Shown here piece by piece: positions 1 through 6,474 of a stretch of DNA of 8,684 nt (the stretch's first letter is position 1; the number at the start of each line of letters is the position of its first letter). Below the pieces are notes generated by a model. That model searched no databases and was not told the origin of the DNA. It saw only the letters and a list, made by a program, of their open reading frames with translations. Source of the DNA: Candidatus Competibacteraceae bacterium (GTDB lineage Bacteria; Pseudomonadota; Gammaproteobacteria; Competibacterales; Competibacteraceae). The stretch is taken from assembly GCA_020445045.1 (NCBI GenBank), contig JAGRHI010000192.1:5168-13851 (forward strand). Reading direction: 5' to 3'. Both the position numbers and the translations under genes were made by a program.

Positions 1-290
1 GCGAGAACATCTCCACCATCGAAGTCGAGGATGTGCTGTACCGGCATCCGGCGGTGATGGAAGTGGCGGTGGTGGCGCGACCCGATGAGAAGTGGGGCGA
101 AACACCCTGTGCGTTCGTAACCGTCAAGCCGGGCATGGAGCATGTGACCGAAGAGGAAATCATCGAGTTTTGCCGCGGCCAGTTGGCGCGATTCAAGGTA
201 CCCAAGACCGTGGTGTTCGGTCCGCTGCCCAAGACTTCAACCGGCAAGATGCAGAAATTCATCCTGCGCGAGCGGACCAAGCATCTCTAA
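1..290 (+). CDS. Acyl-CoA synthetase (AMP-forming), C-terminal end, 5'-truncated
   Basis: This is the last 95 residues of an ANL-superfamily adenylating enzyme; the reading frame begins at base 3 and the first residues are outside the window. Members join a fatty or other carboxylic acid to CoA via an acyl-AMP in the cytoplasm. The visible part is the mobile C-terminal domain. It starts within the hinge-proximal GGENIS-type motif (ENISTIEVEDVLYRHP), continues through the conserved VVARPDEKWGETP segment, and ends with the A10 motif PKTSTGKMQKF, whose lysine (STGK) is the adenylation lysine. The pattern is that of the medium/long-chain or AAE/ACSF2-like branch, but substrate cannot be assigned from this domain. 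A strong hairpin follows the stop codon. Confidence 0.93.
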   Translation, partial: ENISTIEVEDVLYRHPAVMEVAVVARPDEKWGETPCAFVTVKPGMEHVTEEEIIEFCRGQLARFKVPKTVVFGPLPKTSTGKMQKFILRERTKHL

Positions 291-314
291 GGTGGAGGTC
301 CCGGTTATGGTTCC

Positions 315-345
315 GGGTCACCGCTTTCGCTGGCAGCGGTGACCC
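315..345. terminator. Strong 11-bp-stem hairpin after the acyl-CoA synthetase gene
   Basis: GGGTCACCGCT (315-325) pairs perfectly with AGCGGTGACCC (335-345) across a 9-base loop. It begins 25 bases after the acyl-CoA synthetase stop. It has no T-tract on either strand, so it is either a weak or factor-assisted terminator or a 3'-end stabiliser. The pairing is seen directly; the function is inferred from position. Confidence 0.5.
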
Positions 346-403
346 AATCAGCGCCAGGATAAAAGCCGGGAACGGAAAAATCGCCGAATACGATGGCTCG
401 GAG

Positions 404-616
404 TCAGGTCCGCGCTTGCCAAGCCAAATGGTTCAGATACGCCAAACGATCGGCCTCGTCCGGCAACACCTCGCGCAGCGCGTCCATGAATGGCGGGTCG
501 GCTTCCTGATCATGCAGGAGCAATCGGGCTTGCGCCGCTCGCGGGACTCGGGTCATGCCATTCGTCAACGCTCGGGGCTCTTCGGGACGATGTTCAATGG
601 AAGGGGGAGTACTCAT
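404..616 (-). CDS. Small hypothetical protein, 70 residues
   Basis: I do not recognise this ORF. The product is soluble, charged and helix-prone, with a plausible folded C-terminal half (MDALREVLPDEADRL, then AYLNHLAWQ). Many codons end in G or C, particularly in the second half, as in neighbouring genes. A GGAG lies 9 bases before the ATG, and the next in-frame codon run upstream meets a stop near 662. It is alone between two larger transcription units. A 47-codon plus-strand ORF with a strong GGGGGAG ribosome site starts at 615, so the two starts overlap head to head; the minus ORF has the more coding-like composition. Orphan status and lack of family recognition keep confidence low. Confidence 0.4.
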   Translation of the reverse strand: MSTPPSIEHRPEEPRALTNGMTRVPRAAQARLLLHDQEADPPFMDALREVLPDEADRLAYLNHLAWQART

Positions 617-766
617 GGCGTGGAACTCCGATTTTCGGGTGGGTGACTCTGGAAAGCATAATCAGTGGTCTTCGCGCGATCCACTACAGGAACGGTTTTG
701 CGGCTTTTACCTCATCGAAAAGCCTGGACCAGATCAATGGGAGCCTTTCTTGCGATAGCCCCGCGT

Positions 767-814
767 AACCTCTGATATCAGGTTCTTCCTCAAGGGAATC
801 GAGCGCGCGGCTCG
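767..814. terminator. Two small inverted repeats downstream of the DUF3047 operon
   Basis: Seen on the strand leaving the DUF3047 gene (stop at 832): CGAGC (800-804) pairs with GCTCG (810-814) across 5 bases. Further on, AACCT (767-771) pairs with AGGTT (780-784), with an embedded palindrome CTGATATCAG (772-781). Neither has a T-tract. They may form a weak operon end; this is inference from position only. Confidence 0.25.
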
Positions 815-831
815 GGATTGTTGACCCAACC

Positions 832-1479
832 CTACCGCGCCGTGAAAACGAGATCACCGTACCAGGCCGTGGCGCTCTGACCGCTGTTGTCGGTATCGGT
901 CATCAACGCGACGGCATCGATAGCGTCGATCTCCTCGCCGAACAGTTGCTTGAAATCGGCGCGGATATCGCGCTTCTCGCTAACCCAGCGGCCGGCGTCC
1001 CGCATACCCGAACGCAACGCCATCACCCGGGCGTTGCTGGTATAGGCATTGTTCCAGGTCGCGCCGACCGGCTGGCCGCTGGACCAAACATACACCAGCG
1101 AGCGCGTCTTCCAGAACGCCACCCCGCCGGATGCCACCACGTACACGCGCGCCGGATAATCGTCGCCAGCCTTGCCGCGCTCGTCCACTCCCTCCAGCAC
1201 CCGATCCACCCGCCACGACCAATTCAGGAAGGGGGTGCGCCGCAAATCCACCCGGATTTCCCGGTATAACCCCGACGCCGCCCCTCGGCTGTCGGCGAAC
1301 AGCGCCCGCCGGCCGCTTTTCCCGTCGAAGGTGTAGCGGGTTTCACCCTGGAAGGATTTGGGTTGCCAACCGGTCAGATCGCCGGCGGAAAACCGGCCGA
1401 CCGATAGCGTCTCATCCGCCGCGCCCGCCCCGGCGACCAACACCAACAGCGCCGCGCCTAACATGATTTTGCCTCTCAT
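832..1479 (-). CDS. DUF3047 domain-containing secreted protein
   Basis: The product is 215 residues. Residues 1-20 form a signal peptide (MRGK, a hydrophobic core rich in Leu/Val/Ala, then AGAGAADE), so the mature protein is probably periplasmic. The rest matches what I know of the DUF3047 family: an early GW segment after the sheet-forming start, FLNWSWRVDRV near the middle, a KAGDDYPARVYVV block, VYVWSSG, and the C-terminal signature MTDTDNSGQSATAWYGDL. The family has no assigned function. The start was chosen at 1479 because AGGAGGAG lies just upstream and the resulting ATG overlaps the upstream stop as ATGA, indicating translational coupling to the lipoprotein. The frame stays open upstream, but that part is a shadow of the lipoprotein gene. 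Family call confident, role unknown. Confidence 0.9.
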   Translation of the reverse strand: MRGKIMLGAALLVLVAGAGAADETLSVGRFSAGDLTGWQPKSFQGETRYTFDGKSGRRALFADSRGAASGLYREIRVDLRRTPFLNWSWRVDRVLEGVDERGKAGDDYPARVYVVASGGVAFWKTRSLVYVWSSGQPVGATWNNAYTSNARVMALRSGMRDAGRWVSEKRDIRADFKQLFGEEIDAIDAVALMTDTDNSGQSATAWYGDLVFTAR

Positions 1480-2954
1480 CGCTCCTCCTCCGCCGGCTCG
1501 AACAACCGGTCCAGCAAATCCGCATCGTCGAAATGACGCCGACCGACGAAAGCAATGGCGTGACGGCCCCGCTCGCGCATCGCTCCCGGCGACGGCACAC
1601 CCATCGGCCACAACAACCAACGCTCGGCTCGCTCGCTGCCCGCCACCAACCCATCCGACCCAAACAGGCCGCGGCGTCCATCGCCCACCACCGGAATGGC
1701 ATACAAGGCCGCGTAATCCCGCCACGCCAAGGCGAGCACCGCCCCCGGCCGGCTGGCGTAAACCCGTTGCAGAGCATGCGTGCCGGATGCCAAGCGGAGC
1801 ACGGCGCGCTCGCCCATGCCGATGCTTGGCGCCGCTTGCGGCACCAGCGGCGGCTCGGCCCACTGAGCCGTTTCCGGCCGCAAGCGCAGGACCGGGCCGG
1901 GAAAAAGCTGGTGATAACATCCGCAGGGGTGAATGCTGTCATACAGTAGCGGGTGACCGGCGCGATCCAGCGTCACCCGCCACAACAACCCGTCCAGCGG
2001 CCCACCGAGAAGATCGAACACGCCGCGCCTGGGTCGGGCAGCGAACCAGATCAGATAGTTCAATTGCAACAACGGTTCGCCCCGCCAGCGGGCATGGGAA
2101 ACATAACGGTAAACCACCGGCTCGGCGGGATCGACCGTCGGTACCCCATCCGCCCGCCAGTATGGCGCGCCGGGTTGGTCGGCCCCGCTGGCCGTATCGA
2201 TCTCCCAAATCGGCGCATGGCTCGCGAACAGCGCCGCCAACTGTGCGGTATTCGGTTCGGGAATCCCCAGGGCGTCGCGAGGGATCGTGGCAAAATCGAC
2301 AACGGGCGGCGCGACCGGCGGCGGTCCGTAACGGCGCGGTTCTCCCCGAACCGGTAGCGCCGCCAGCGGCCGGGCAAAGGTCGCGCGGGTTTCTTCCTGA
2401 TAGTGGAACACACCGTAATCGACCGGCAACAGCGTCAACGGATAAAGGCCGAGCACCTGATTCACGGTCCGATATTCGCCAGGAACCCGCGCCCGCGCCC
2501 GGATGAGCGCCAACCGACCAGGGTCGGCCACATCCCAGCGCTGGAGCCGGCCAGCACACCCTGCCAGGGCGGAAGGCAGCCCGTCGATGGGCGCGTACCG
2601 GCGCTGCAAATCCGCTTTCAGCGCCACCGGCAACGAATCCCACTCGACTCGTCGCGCTTCCCGGTCCAGCTCGCCAAGCCGGGTCAGCCAGGCGGCGGTT
2701 TCCACCGGGTTTAACGGTTGGGTACGATAGCCGGCCAGAAACCGATCCACCCGCAGATAGGGAAACCCGGCAATCCGCGCGGGCGACGAAGGCGTCGTTC
2801 CCCACCCGGCCACCGCCGCATCCAGCGCGGCGTATAATGTTAGACAATGGTCGATGGCGGGATCGGTCGGCGGCGACAAGAGAGGTTGGACGGCACATCC
2901 GGCCAGCGCCGTCACCAGCAACCATCCGGCTAGACCGTATTTGATCGTCCGCAC
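1476..2954 (-). CDS. Predicted lipoprotein of unknown family, 492 residues
   Basis: The chosen start is GTG at 2954, with GGGAG 9 bases before it. This places a typical lipoprotein signal at the N terminus (MRTIKYGLAGWLLVTALAGC) with lipobox LAGC and lipidated Cys20. An upstream ATG at 3062 would bury that signal behind 36 unlikely residues. The mature protein has no membrane helices. Conserved-looking blocks include YRYVSHARWRGEP with LNYLIWFAARP (about 282-307), and a compact motif YDSIHPCGCYH (338-348) whose H342, C344, C346 and H348 could bind a metal. I do not recognise the family. It is the first gene of a coupled pair with the DUF3047 protein, sharing ATGA at 1476-1479, so the two products probably act together in the cell envelope. 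Confidence 0.88.
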   Translation of the reverse strand: MRTIKYGLAGWLLVTALAGCAVQPLLSPPTDPAIDHCLTLYAALDAAVAGWGTTPSSPARIAGFPYLRVDRFLAGYRTQPLNPVETAAWLTRLGELDREARRVEWDSLPVALKADLQRRYAPIDGLPSALAGCAGRLQRWDVADPGRLALIRARARVPGEYRTVNQVLGLYPLTLLPVDYGVFHYQEETRATFARPLAALPVRGEPRRYGPPPVAPPVVDFATIPRDALGIPEPNTAQLAALFASHAPIWEIDTASGADQPGAPYWRADGVPTVDPAEPVVYRYVSHARWRGEPLLQLNYLIWFAARPRRGVFDLLGGPLDGLLWRVTLDRAGHPLLYDSIHPCGCYHQLFPGPVLRLRPETAQWAEPPLVPQAAPSIGMGERAVLRLASGTHALQRVYASRPGAVLALAWRDYAALYAIPVVGDGRRGLFGSDGLVAGSERAERWLLWPMGVPSPGAMRERGRHAIAFVGRRHFDDADLLDRLFEPAEEER

Positions 2955-3177
2955 GTCAACCCGCTCCCGCTGACACTTGTTATCCACACAGACTGTTCGG
3001 GCGGCCGCCCGTTCATCGACTCCCGGCTCAACCCATCGGCGGCGCGGACCGCCGAACACCACCGCCAGCTACACTTGTGAAACAAGCCGCGACGAACGGA
3101 AGCCATTCGATCCCATTGATTCCGCCGGGCCTGGCTTTCGCCCGCCACCGCCACAATGCCCACCTCAGCCGCTCGCC

Positions 3178-3576
3178 GTGCTAACGGGGACGCAGCGCGC
3201 CGAAATGAGGTTGGACGACGTGTTCGCCTGCGCCGCTCGCGCCAACCAGGCGGTCACGGTATCCGGCGTCATGCGAGAACCGGCATACTGGGAAGACTTG
3301 AATCGCCGCCACCCCGGCGCACCCGTCCACCACGGCGGATTCCTGAACATGTCGCCACGCCGGTACCCCATGGAGAAACCTGGCTGGCACAACCGGACGA
3401 TCTGGACGGGCCGTGCGCGGCGGCGGAACGGGTCGAGCGCCTGGATCGATCGGGCCGCGGCGTGTCGGCGCTGGTGGAAAGCCGTTATACCCTGATGCAC
3501 TGACGGCGCGGCGCTGGCGGACTGGTTGCGCGCCCTGACGGCGGAACCGATGGACCCAACCGGAGCAACAGTATGA
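3178..3576 (+). pseudogene. Decayed GT4-family glycosyltransferase, C-terminal domain remnant
   Basis: Three pieces in alternating frames read as one GT4 C-terminal domain. Piece 1 (about 3178-3347, frame of 3178) includes AEMRLDDVF (compare the GT4 xPEKxLDxxI motif), then SGVMREPAYWEDLNRRHPG and a GGFL motif. Piece 2 (about 3348-3500, next frame) gives VATPVPHGETWLAQPDDLDG, like the GT4 stretch P-x-x-x-G-E-T-G-x-L, then a helical tail ending SRYTLMH before TGA. Piece 3 (3502-3576, back in the first frame) continues DGAALADWLRALTAEP and ends in TGA overlapping the next ATG (ATGA). The roughly 55-65 residues normally between GFL and VVAT, with the EGFG/EAMA nucleotide-binding part, are missing, so an internal deletion is likely. 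The N-terminal domain is not found. GT4 identity is inferred from motif order. Confidence 0.55.
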
Positions 3577-4100
3577 TCGGGCAGGATGGACAGCGGAGCT
3601 GGACGATTCATATCCGCAAGGACAACCTCAAATTTTCCGCGGCGCACATGACCGTGTTCCCGGACGGCCGCAAGGAAGGTCTGCACGGCCATAACTATCA
3701 GGTGGAACTGACGGTGGAATTACAAGACTCCCCGGCGCTGGCGCGCATGCTCAGCTACGAGGTCTTCAAAAAAGCGTTGCGAACCGTTTGCGACCAGTGG
3801 GATGAAAAGGTGCTGATTGCCGGCGGCAACCCTTGGCTGGAGCCCTTGCCCGCCGCCGAGGGCGAGTATGCCTGCCGGCTGTGCGGCAAGCGCTACGTGC
3901 TGCCCGCCGACGAAGTGGCGGTGCTGGACATGGACAACGTGACCGCCGAGAACCTGGCCCGAGCATTGTTCGAGCTTTTCTGGGCCGAGCTGACCCGCGA
4001 TCGTTCGGTGCCCTGGCGGGAACGGGTCGCCGCCGCTGGCCTGCGGATCGACGAATCGCGTGGCCAAGGGGCCACTTACACGGTCCGGTTCGGCCGCTGA
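3573..4100 (+). CDS. COG0720 protein (6-pyruvoyl-tetrahydropterin synthase/QueD superfamily), PTPS-III-like
   Basis: The product is 175 residues; typical QueD is about 120. The zinc ligands are H25 (FSAAH), H38 and H40 (LHGHNY), and the C-terminal pterin-anchoring Glu is probably E161. The catalytic Cys of QueD/PTPS is absent: the motif reads E35-G-L-H-G-H, the ExxHGH form known for PTPS-III enzymes, which make 6-hydroxymethyldihydropterin in place of FolB. The usual Asp-His of the triad (LDHKxL) reads WDEKVL (76-81), so a His is missing. Residues about 84-120 form an insert with C101RLC104, a possible half zinc-binding knuckle. GGAG stands 7 bases before the ATG, which overlaps the upstream TGA. 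The SDR gene follows after 14 bases. A pterin-related lyase or synthase is likely; the exact reaction is not determinable. Confidence 0.88.
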   Translation: MIGQDGQRSWTIHIRKDNLKFSAAHMTVFPDGRKEGLHGHNYQVELTVELQDSPALARMLSYEVFKKALRTVCDQWDEKVLIAGGNPWLEPLPAAEGEYACRLCGKRYVLPADEVAVLDMDNVTAENLARALFELFWAELTRDRSVPWRERVAAAGLRIDESRGQGATYTVRFGR

Positions 4101-4114
4101 AGCTGGAGATCGCC

Positions 4115-4846
4115 ATGAGCACCGCCCCCACTTCATTATCCCTGCGCAACCAGATCGCTCTCATCACCGGCGGCGGTCGAGGCATCGGCGCGGCGACGGC
4201 GCAAGCGCTGGCGCGCCGGGGCGCTCACGTCATCGTCGCCAGCCGCACCGAGTCGGAACTGAGCGCCACGGTGGCCGAGATCCAAACCACCGGCCTGAGC
4301 GCCTCCGCCATCGAGCTGGATGTCGCCGACGAAACCGAGGTGGACGCCGCGTTCGCGGGCATCGCCGCCGCGTTCGGCCGGCTGGACATTCTGGTCAACA
4401 ACGCCGCCGTCCTGCTCGGCGGCCCCTTCGCCGACATGGCCATGGCGGACTGGGATCAGGTCATGGCGGTCAACCTGCGGGGGGCGGCGCTGTGCGCGCG
4501 GGGAGCGTTCCGGCTGATGGGCGACGGCGGCGCTATCGTCAACGTCTCTTCGCTCGGCGGGGTGCCGGGCACCGAAAAGTTTCCCGGCTACGCCGCCTAC
4601 ACCGTCAGCAAGTTCGCCCTGACCGGTCTGACCGAGGCGTTGGCGGCGGAAGGCCGGGAACGCAACATCCGGGTCAATGGCGTGGCGCCGGGCGCGGTGG
4701 ACACCACCATGCTGCGCCAGGCCGCGCCGCATCTGCGTACCCGCACCGGTCCCGCCGACGTGGCCAAGGTGATCGCCTTCCTGTGCGATCTGAGTGAATC
4801 CGGCTGCATGACCGGCGCAACGCTGGTGATCAACAGCAACCTGTAG
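4115..4846 (+). CDS. Classical SDR-family NAD(P)-dependent oxidoreductase
   Basis: The product is 243 residues. The Rossmann cofactor motif TGGGRGIG is at 18-25, an acidic/variable residue set SRTES follows beta-2 (43-47), and NNA is at 95-97. The structural Asn is N120, catalytic Ser is at 145/146 (VSS), and the active site is Y162-x3-K166 (YTVSK). The motif is the normal TGxxxGxG, not the TGxxxRxG of pteridine reductases such as PTR1/FolM, so a pterin substrate is not supported by the motif itself. The C terminus reads TGATLVINSNL rather than the common VDGG, an atypical end. The start at 4115 has GGAG 6 bases upstream and lies 14 bases after the COG0720 stop. It is probably in the same operon and may act on the same pathway; that link is inference from position. 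Confidence 0.92.
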   Translation: MSTAPTSLSLRNQIALITGGGRGIGAATAQALARRGAHVIVASRTESELSATVAEIQTTGLSASAIELDVADETEVDAAFAGIAAAFGRLDILVNNAAVLLGGPFADMAMADWDQVMAVNLRGAALCARGAFRLMGDGGAIVNVSSLGGVPGTEKFPGYAAYTVSKFALTGLTEALAAEGRERNIRVNGVAPGAVDTTMLRQAAPHLRTRTGPADVAKVIAFLCDLSESGCMTGATLVINSNL

Positions 4847-4868
4847 TACCTGCCGCGATCGCGACGAT

Positions 4869-4896
4869 CAGGCGGCTGACGGGCGTCACCCGCCTG
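4869..4896. terminator. Hairpin between convergent SDR and DUF1475 genes
   Basis: CAGGCGG-C-TGAC (4869-4880) pairs with GTCA-C-CCGCCTG (4885-4896) around a GGGC loop, with a single C:C mismatch in an otherwise 11-pair stem. It is nearly symmetrical and sits between two genes that end facing each other (stops at 4846 and 4940), so it could serve both. It has no clear T-tract. Confidence 0.6.
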
Positions 4897-4939
4897 GCGG
4901 TGGCCGGCGTCCAGACCCTGACCATGCCGCTGCCGCCCA

Positions 4940-5278
4940 TCATCGCCAATCGCTGGAACGAGGTGGCAGAAACAGATCGCGCAACTGCCGCGCCCGGCAA
5001 GTCCGCGAGAGCAGATAAACCAGCGTGACCACGTTGCCGAGCAGCAATAGCGCGATAATCCACGCCGCCGCCCGTCGCGGGTTGGGTTCCACCAGTGCCA
5101 GCCAAACCGCGACGAACAGCAGACCGACCCCCAGATCCAGCAGTGTCACCACTCCCCACGGATTGGCGATCAGGTGGCACAAGCCCGCCAATATGTTGCC
5201 GTGGCCGCTGGCGATCAGAATGGCGGCCACCAACAGGCCGAGCAGAACTCCGCAAACGATGACGGTGGTACGTAGCAT
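4940..5278 (-). CDS. DUF1475-like small integral membrane protein
   Basis: The product is 112 residues with three predicted hydrophobic segments at about 4-24, 43-62 and 72-91, ending in a charged cytoplasmic-type tail (SRTCRARQLRDLF). The core ANPWGVVTLLDLGVGLL resembles the NPW-x-x-x-TLxDxxxG signature I associate with DUF1475; function is unknown. GGAG lies 5 bases before the ATG. It is divergent from the CFA/coclaurine-type methyltransferase gene with 161 bases between the starts. In other proteobacteria small DUF membrane proteins often sit beside such methyltransferases, so a shared lipid- or isoprenoid-related role is possible, but this is a guess from neighbourhood. Confidence 0.75.
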   Translation of the reverse strand: MLRTTVIVCGVLLGLLVAAILIASGHGNILAGLCHLIANPWGVVTLLDLGVGLLFVAVWLALVEPNPRRAAAWIIALLLLGNVVTLVYLLSRTCRARQLRDLFLPPRSSDWR

Positions 5279-5328
5279 GGCGGCTCCAGGGACATTGCGG
5301 CAGGCGATTGTTCAACAAGACCACGCCG

Positions 5329-5362
5329 ACAGCGGGAAGTGCGTTTGTCCGCTGTTTCCCGC
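5329..5362. repeat. Overlapping alternative inverted repeats in a divergent promoter region
   Basis: Two perfect 7-bp inverted repeats share bases: ACAGCGG (5329-5335) with CCGCTGT (5349-5355), and GCGGGAA (5332-5338) with TTCCCGC (5356-5362). The left arms overlap by four bases while the right arms abut, so only one pairing can form at a time. Located between the DUF1475 and methyltransferase starts, it could be a regulator-binding site or an RNA switch in the methyltransferase leader. The pairing is seen; the role is inferred. Confidence 0.4.
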
Positions 5363-5439
5363 CGAACGACCGGCGCTGGCCAGCCACGGCGACGATGACC
5401 ACGCTTTTATCCCTTGGTTTCCCAAAAAGGAGAACCTCG

Positions 5440-6474
5440 ATGCTCGACACCGCGATTGCCCTGATGGAACGGGGTTACCTTCCCGACTGGCTGACCCGGA
5501 TCGGCATTCGCCGGCTGCTGGTCAAGCGCCTGCCCGCCGGAAACGGTCACGACCCGCAAGCCCGTGACGCGAACCTGGCGCCGCTGATCCTGGAACTGCG
5601 CGACAGTCCCATCGCCCCCCATGCGGCGGTGGCCCAGCAGCGGCATTGCGAACCGCCCGCCGGCTTTTTCCAACAGGTGCTGGGACCTCGGCTGAAATAC
5701 AGTGCTTGCTGGTGGCCCGAGGAAGTGAAGGATCTGGAAACCGCCGAGGCGGCGATGCTGGCCCTGAGCTGCGAACGCGCCGAACTGGGTTTCGATCAGG
5801 ACATCCTGGAGTTGGGTTGTGGCTGGGGTTCGCTGACGCTGTGGATGGCGGAGTTTTATCCCAACTCGCGGATCGTGGCGGTGTCCAACTTCCGCTCGCA
5901 ACGGGCATTCATCGAGACTCGCTGCCGGGAACGCGGTTTCGACAATGTTCAGGTTGTCACCGTCGACATGAACGATTTCCACACCGATCGCCGTTTCGAC
6001 CGGGTGGTAGCGGTGGACCTGTTCGAGCCCACGTGCAATGATCAGGCGCTGATGGCCCGGATTCACGGTTGGCTGAAACCGGGCGGCAAGCTGTTCGCGC
6101 ATGTTTCCAGCCACTGGCACTTGAGCGAGCCGTGCGAGAACGAAGACATCGGCCAGTGGATAGGGCATTTCTTCAGCAATGGGTCGACGCCCTCGCGCGA
6201 TCTATCACCGTCCTTGCGGGATGATCTGAAACTGGAAGCGCAATGGCATTTCGATGGCTGTCACTACCAACGCACCCTGGAAGCCTGGCTGGCCAATCAG
6301 GACCGGCGGCGAACCGAAATCATGAAGCTGTTCCGGGAGAGCCATGGTCCCGAACAGGCGGAACGTTACTTTCAGCGTTGGCGGGTGTTTTTCATGGTCC
6401 GCGCCGAGTTGTTCGGCGATCGCCACGGTGAGCAATGGGGCGTGTCGCACTACCGCTTCGGCAAGCGGGCCTGA
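5440..6474 (+). CDS. SAM-dependent methyltransferase, coclaurine N-methyltransferase/cyclopropane-fatty-acid-synthase type
   Basis: The product is 344 residues. The SAM-binding motif I is ELGCGWGSLTLW (124-135), followed by an acidic-loop region AVSNF and later LKPGGKLFAHV. Line-up with plant coclaurine N-methyltransferase is clear from memory: LKYSACWW (85-92), LETAEAAMLAL, CERA before motif I, a HYQRTLEAWL block and a RWRVFFMVRAELFG end. Residues equivalent to the CFA-synthase bicarbonate site appear kept: C90, E196, H221, Y276. The family's FEHM/FEHV motif reads LFEPTCN here, losing the His after Glu. The start at 5440 has AAAAAGGAG 7 bases upstream; the frame is open further up but without a better site. 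The substrate is unknown: lipid double bond or an amine are both possible. Confidence 0.9.
   Translation: MLDTAIALMERGYLPDWLTRIGIRRLLVKRLPAGNGHDPQARDANLAPLILELRDSPIAPHAAVAQQRHCEPPAGFFQQVLGPRLKYSACWWPEEVKDLETAEAAMLALSCERAELGFDQDILELGCGWGSLTLWMAEFYPNSRIVAVSNFRSQRAFIETRCRERGFDNVQVVTVDMNDFHTDRRFDRVVAVDLFEPTCNDQALMARIHGWLKPGGKLFAHVSSHWHLSEPCENEDIGQWIGHFFSNGSTPSRDLSPSLRDDLKLEAQWHFDGCHYQRTLEAWLANQDRRRTEIMKLFRESHGPEQAERYFQRWRVFFMVRAELFGDRHGEQWGVSHYRFGKRA

Noticed and set aside
1358..2506. Long plus-strand ORF of 382 codons
   Set aside because: It lies antisense to the lipoprotein and DUF3047 genes; the product is low-complexity (Pro/Arg/Ala-rich) with no ribosome site or motif, a typical shadow frame in GC-rich DNA.
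2955..3062. N-terminal extension of the lipoprotein to the ATG at 3062
   Set aside because: It would place 36 charged residues before a canonical lipoprotein signal; the GTG at 2954 has a proper ribosome site.
3165..3692. Minus-strand ORF of 175 codons over the decayed glycosyltransferase
   Set aside because: It shares third codon positions with the plus frame, so its bias is borrowed; it runs into the start of the COG0720 gene and shows no motif.
4847..4939. Open plus frame after the SDR stop that reads like a hydrophobic protein tail
   Set aside because: The stretch is dominated by the 4869-4896 hairpin and has no start codon with a ribosome site.
5308..5439. N-terminal extension of the methyltransferase to 5308
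   Set aside because: The added residues look non-coding and AAAAAGGAG sits just before the ATG at 5440.
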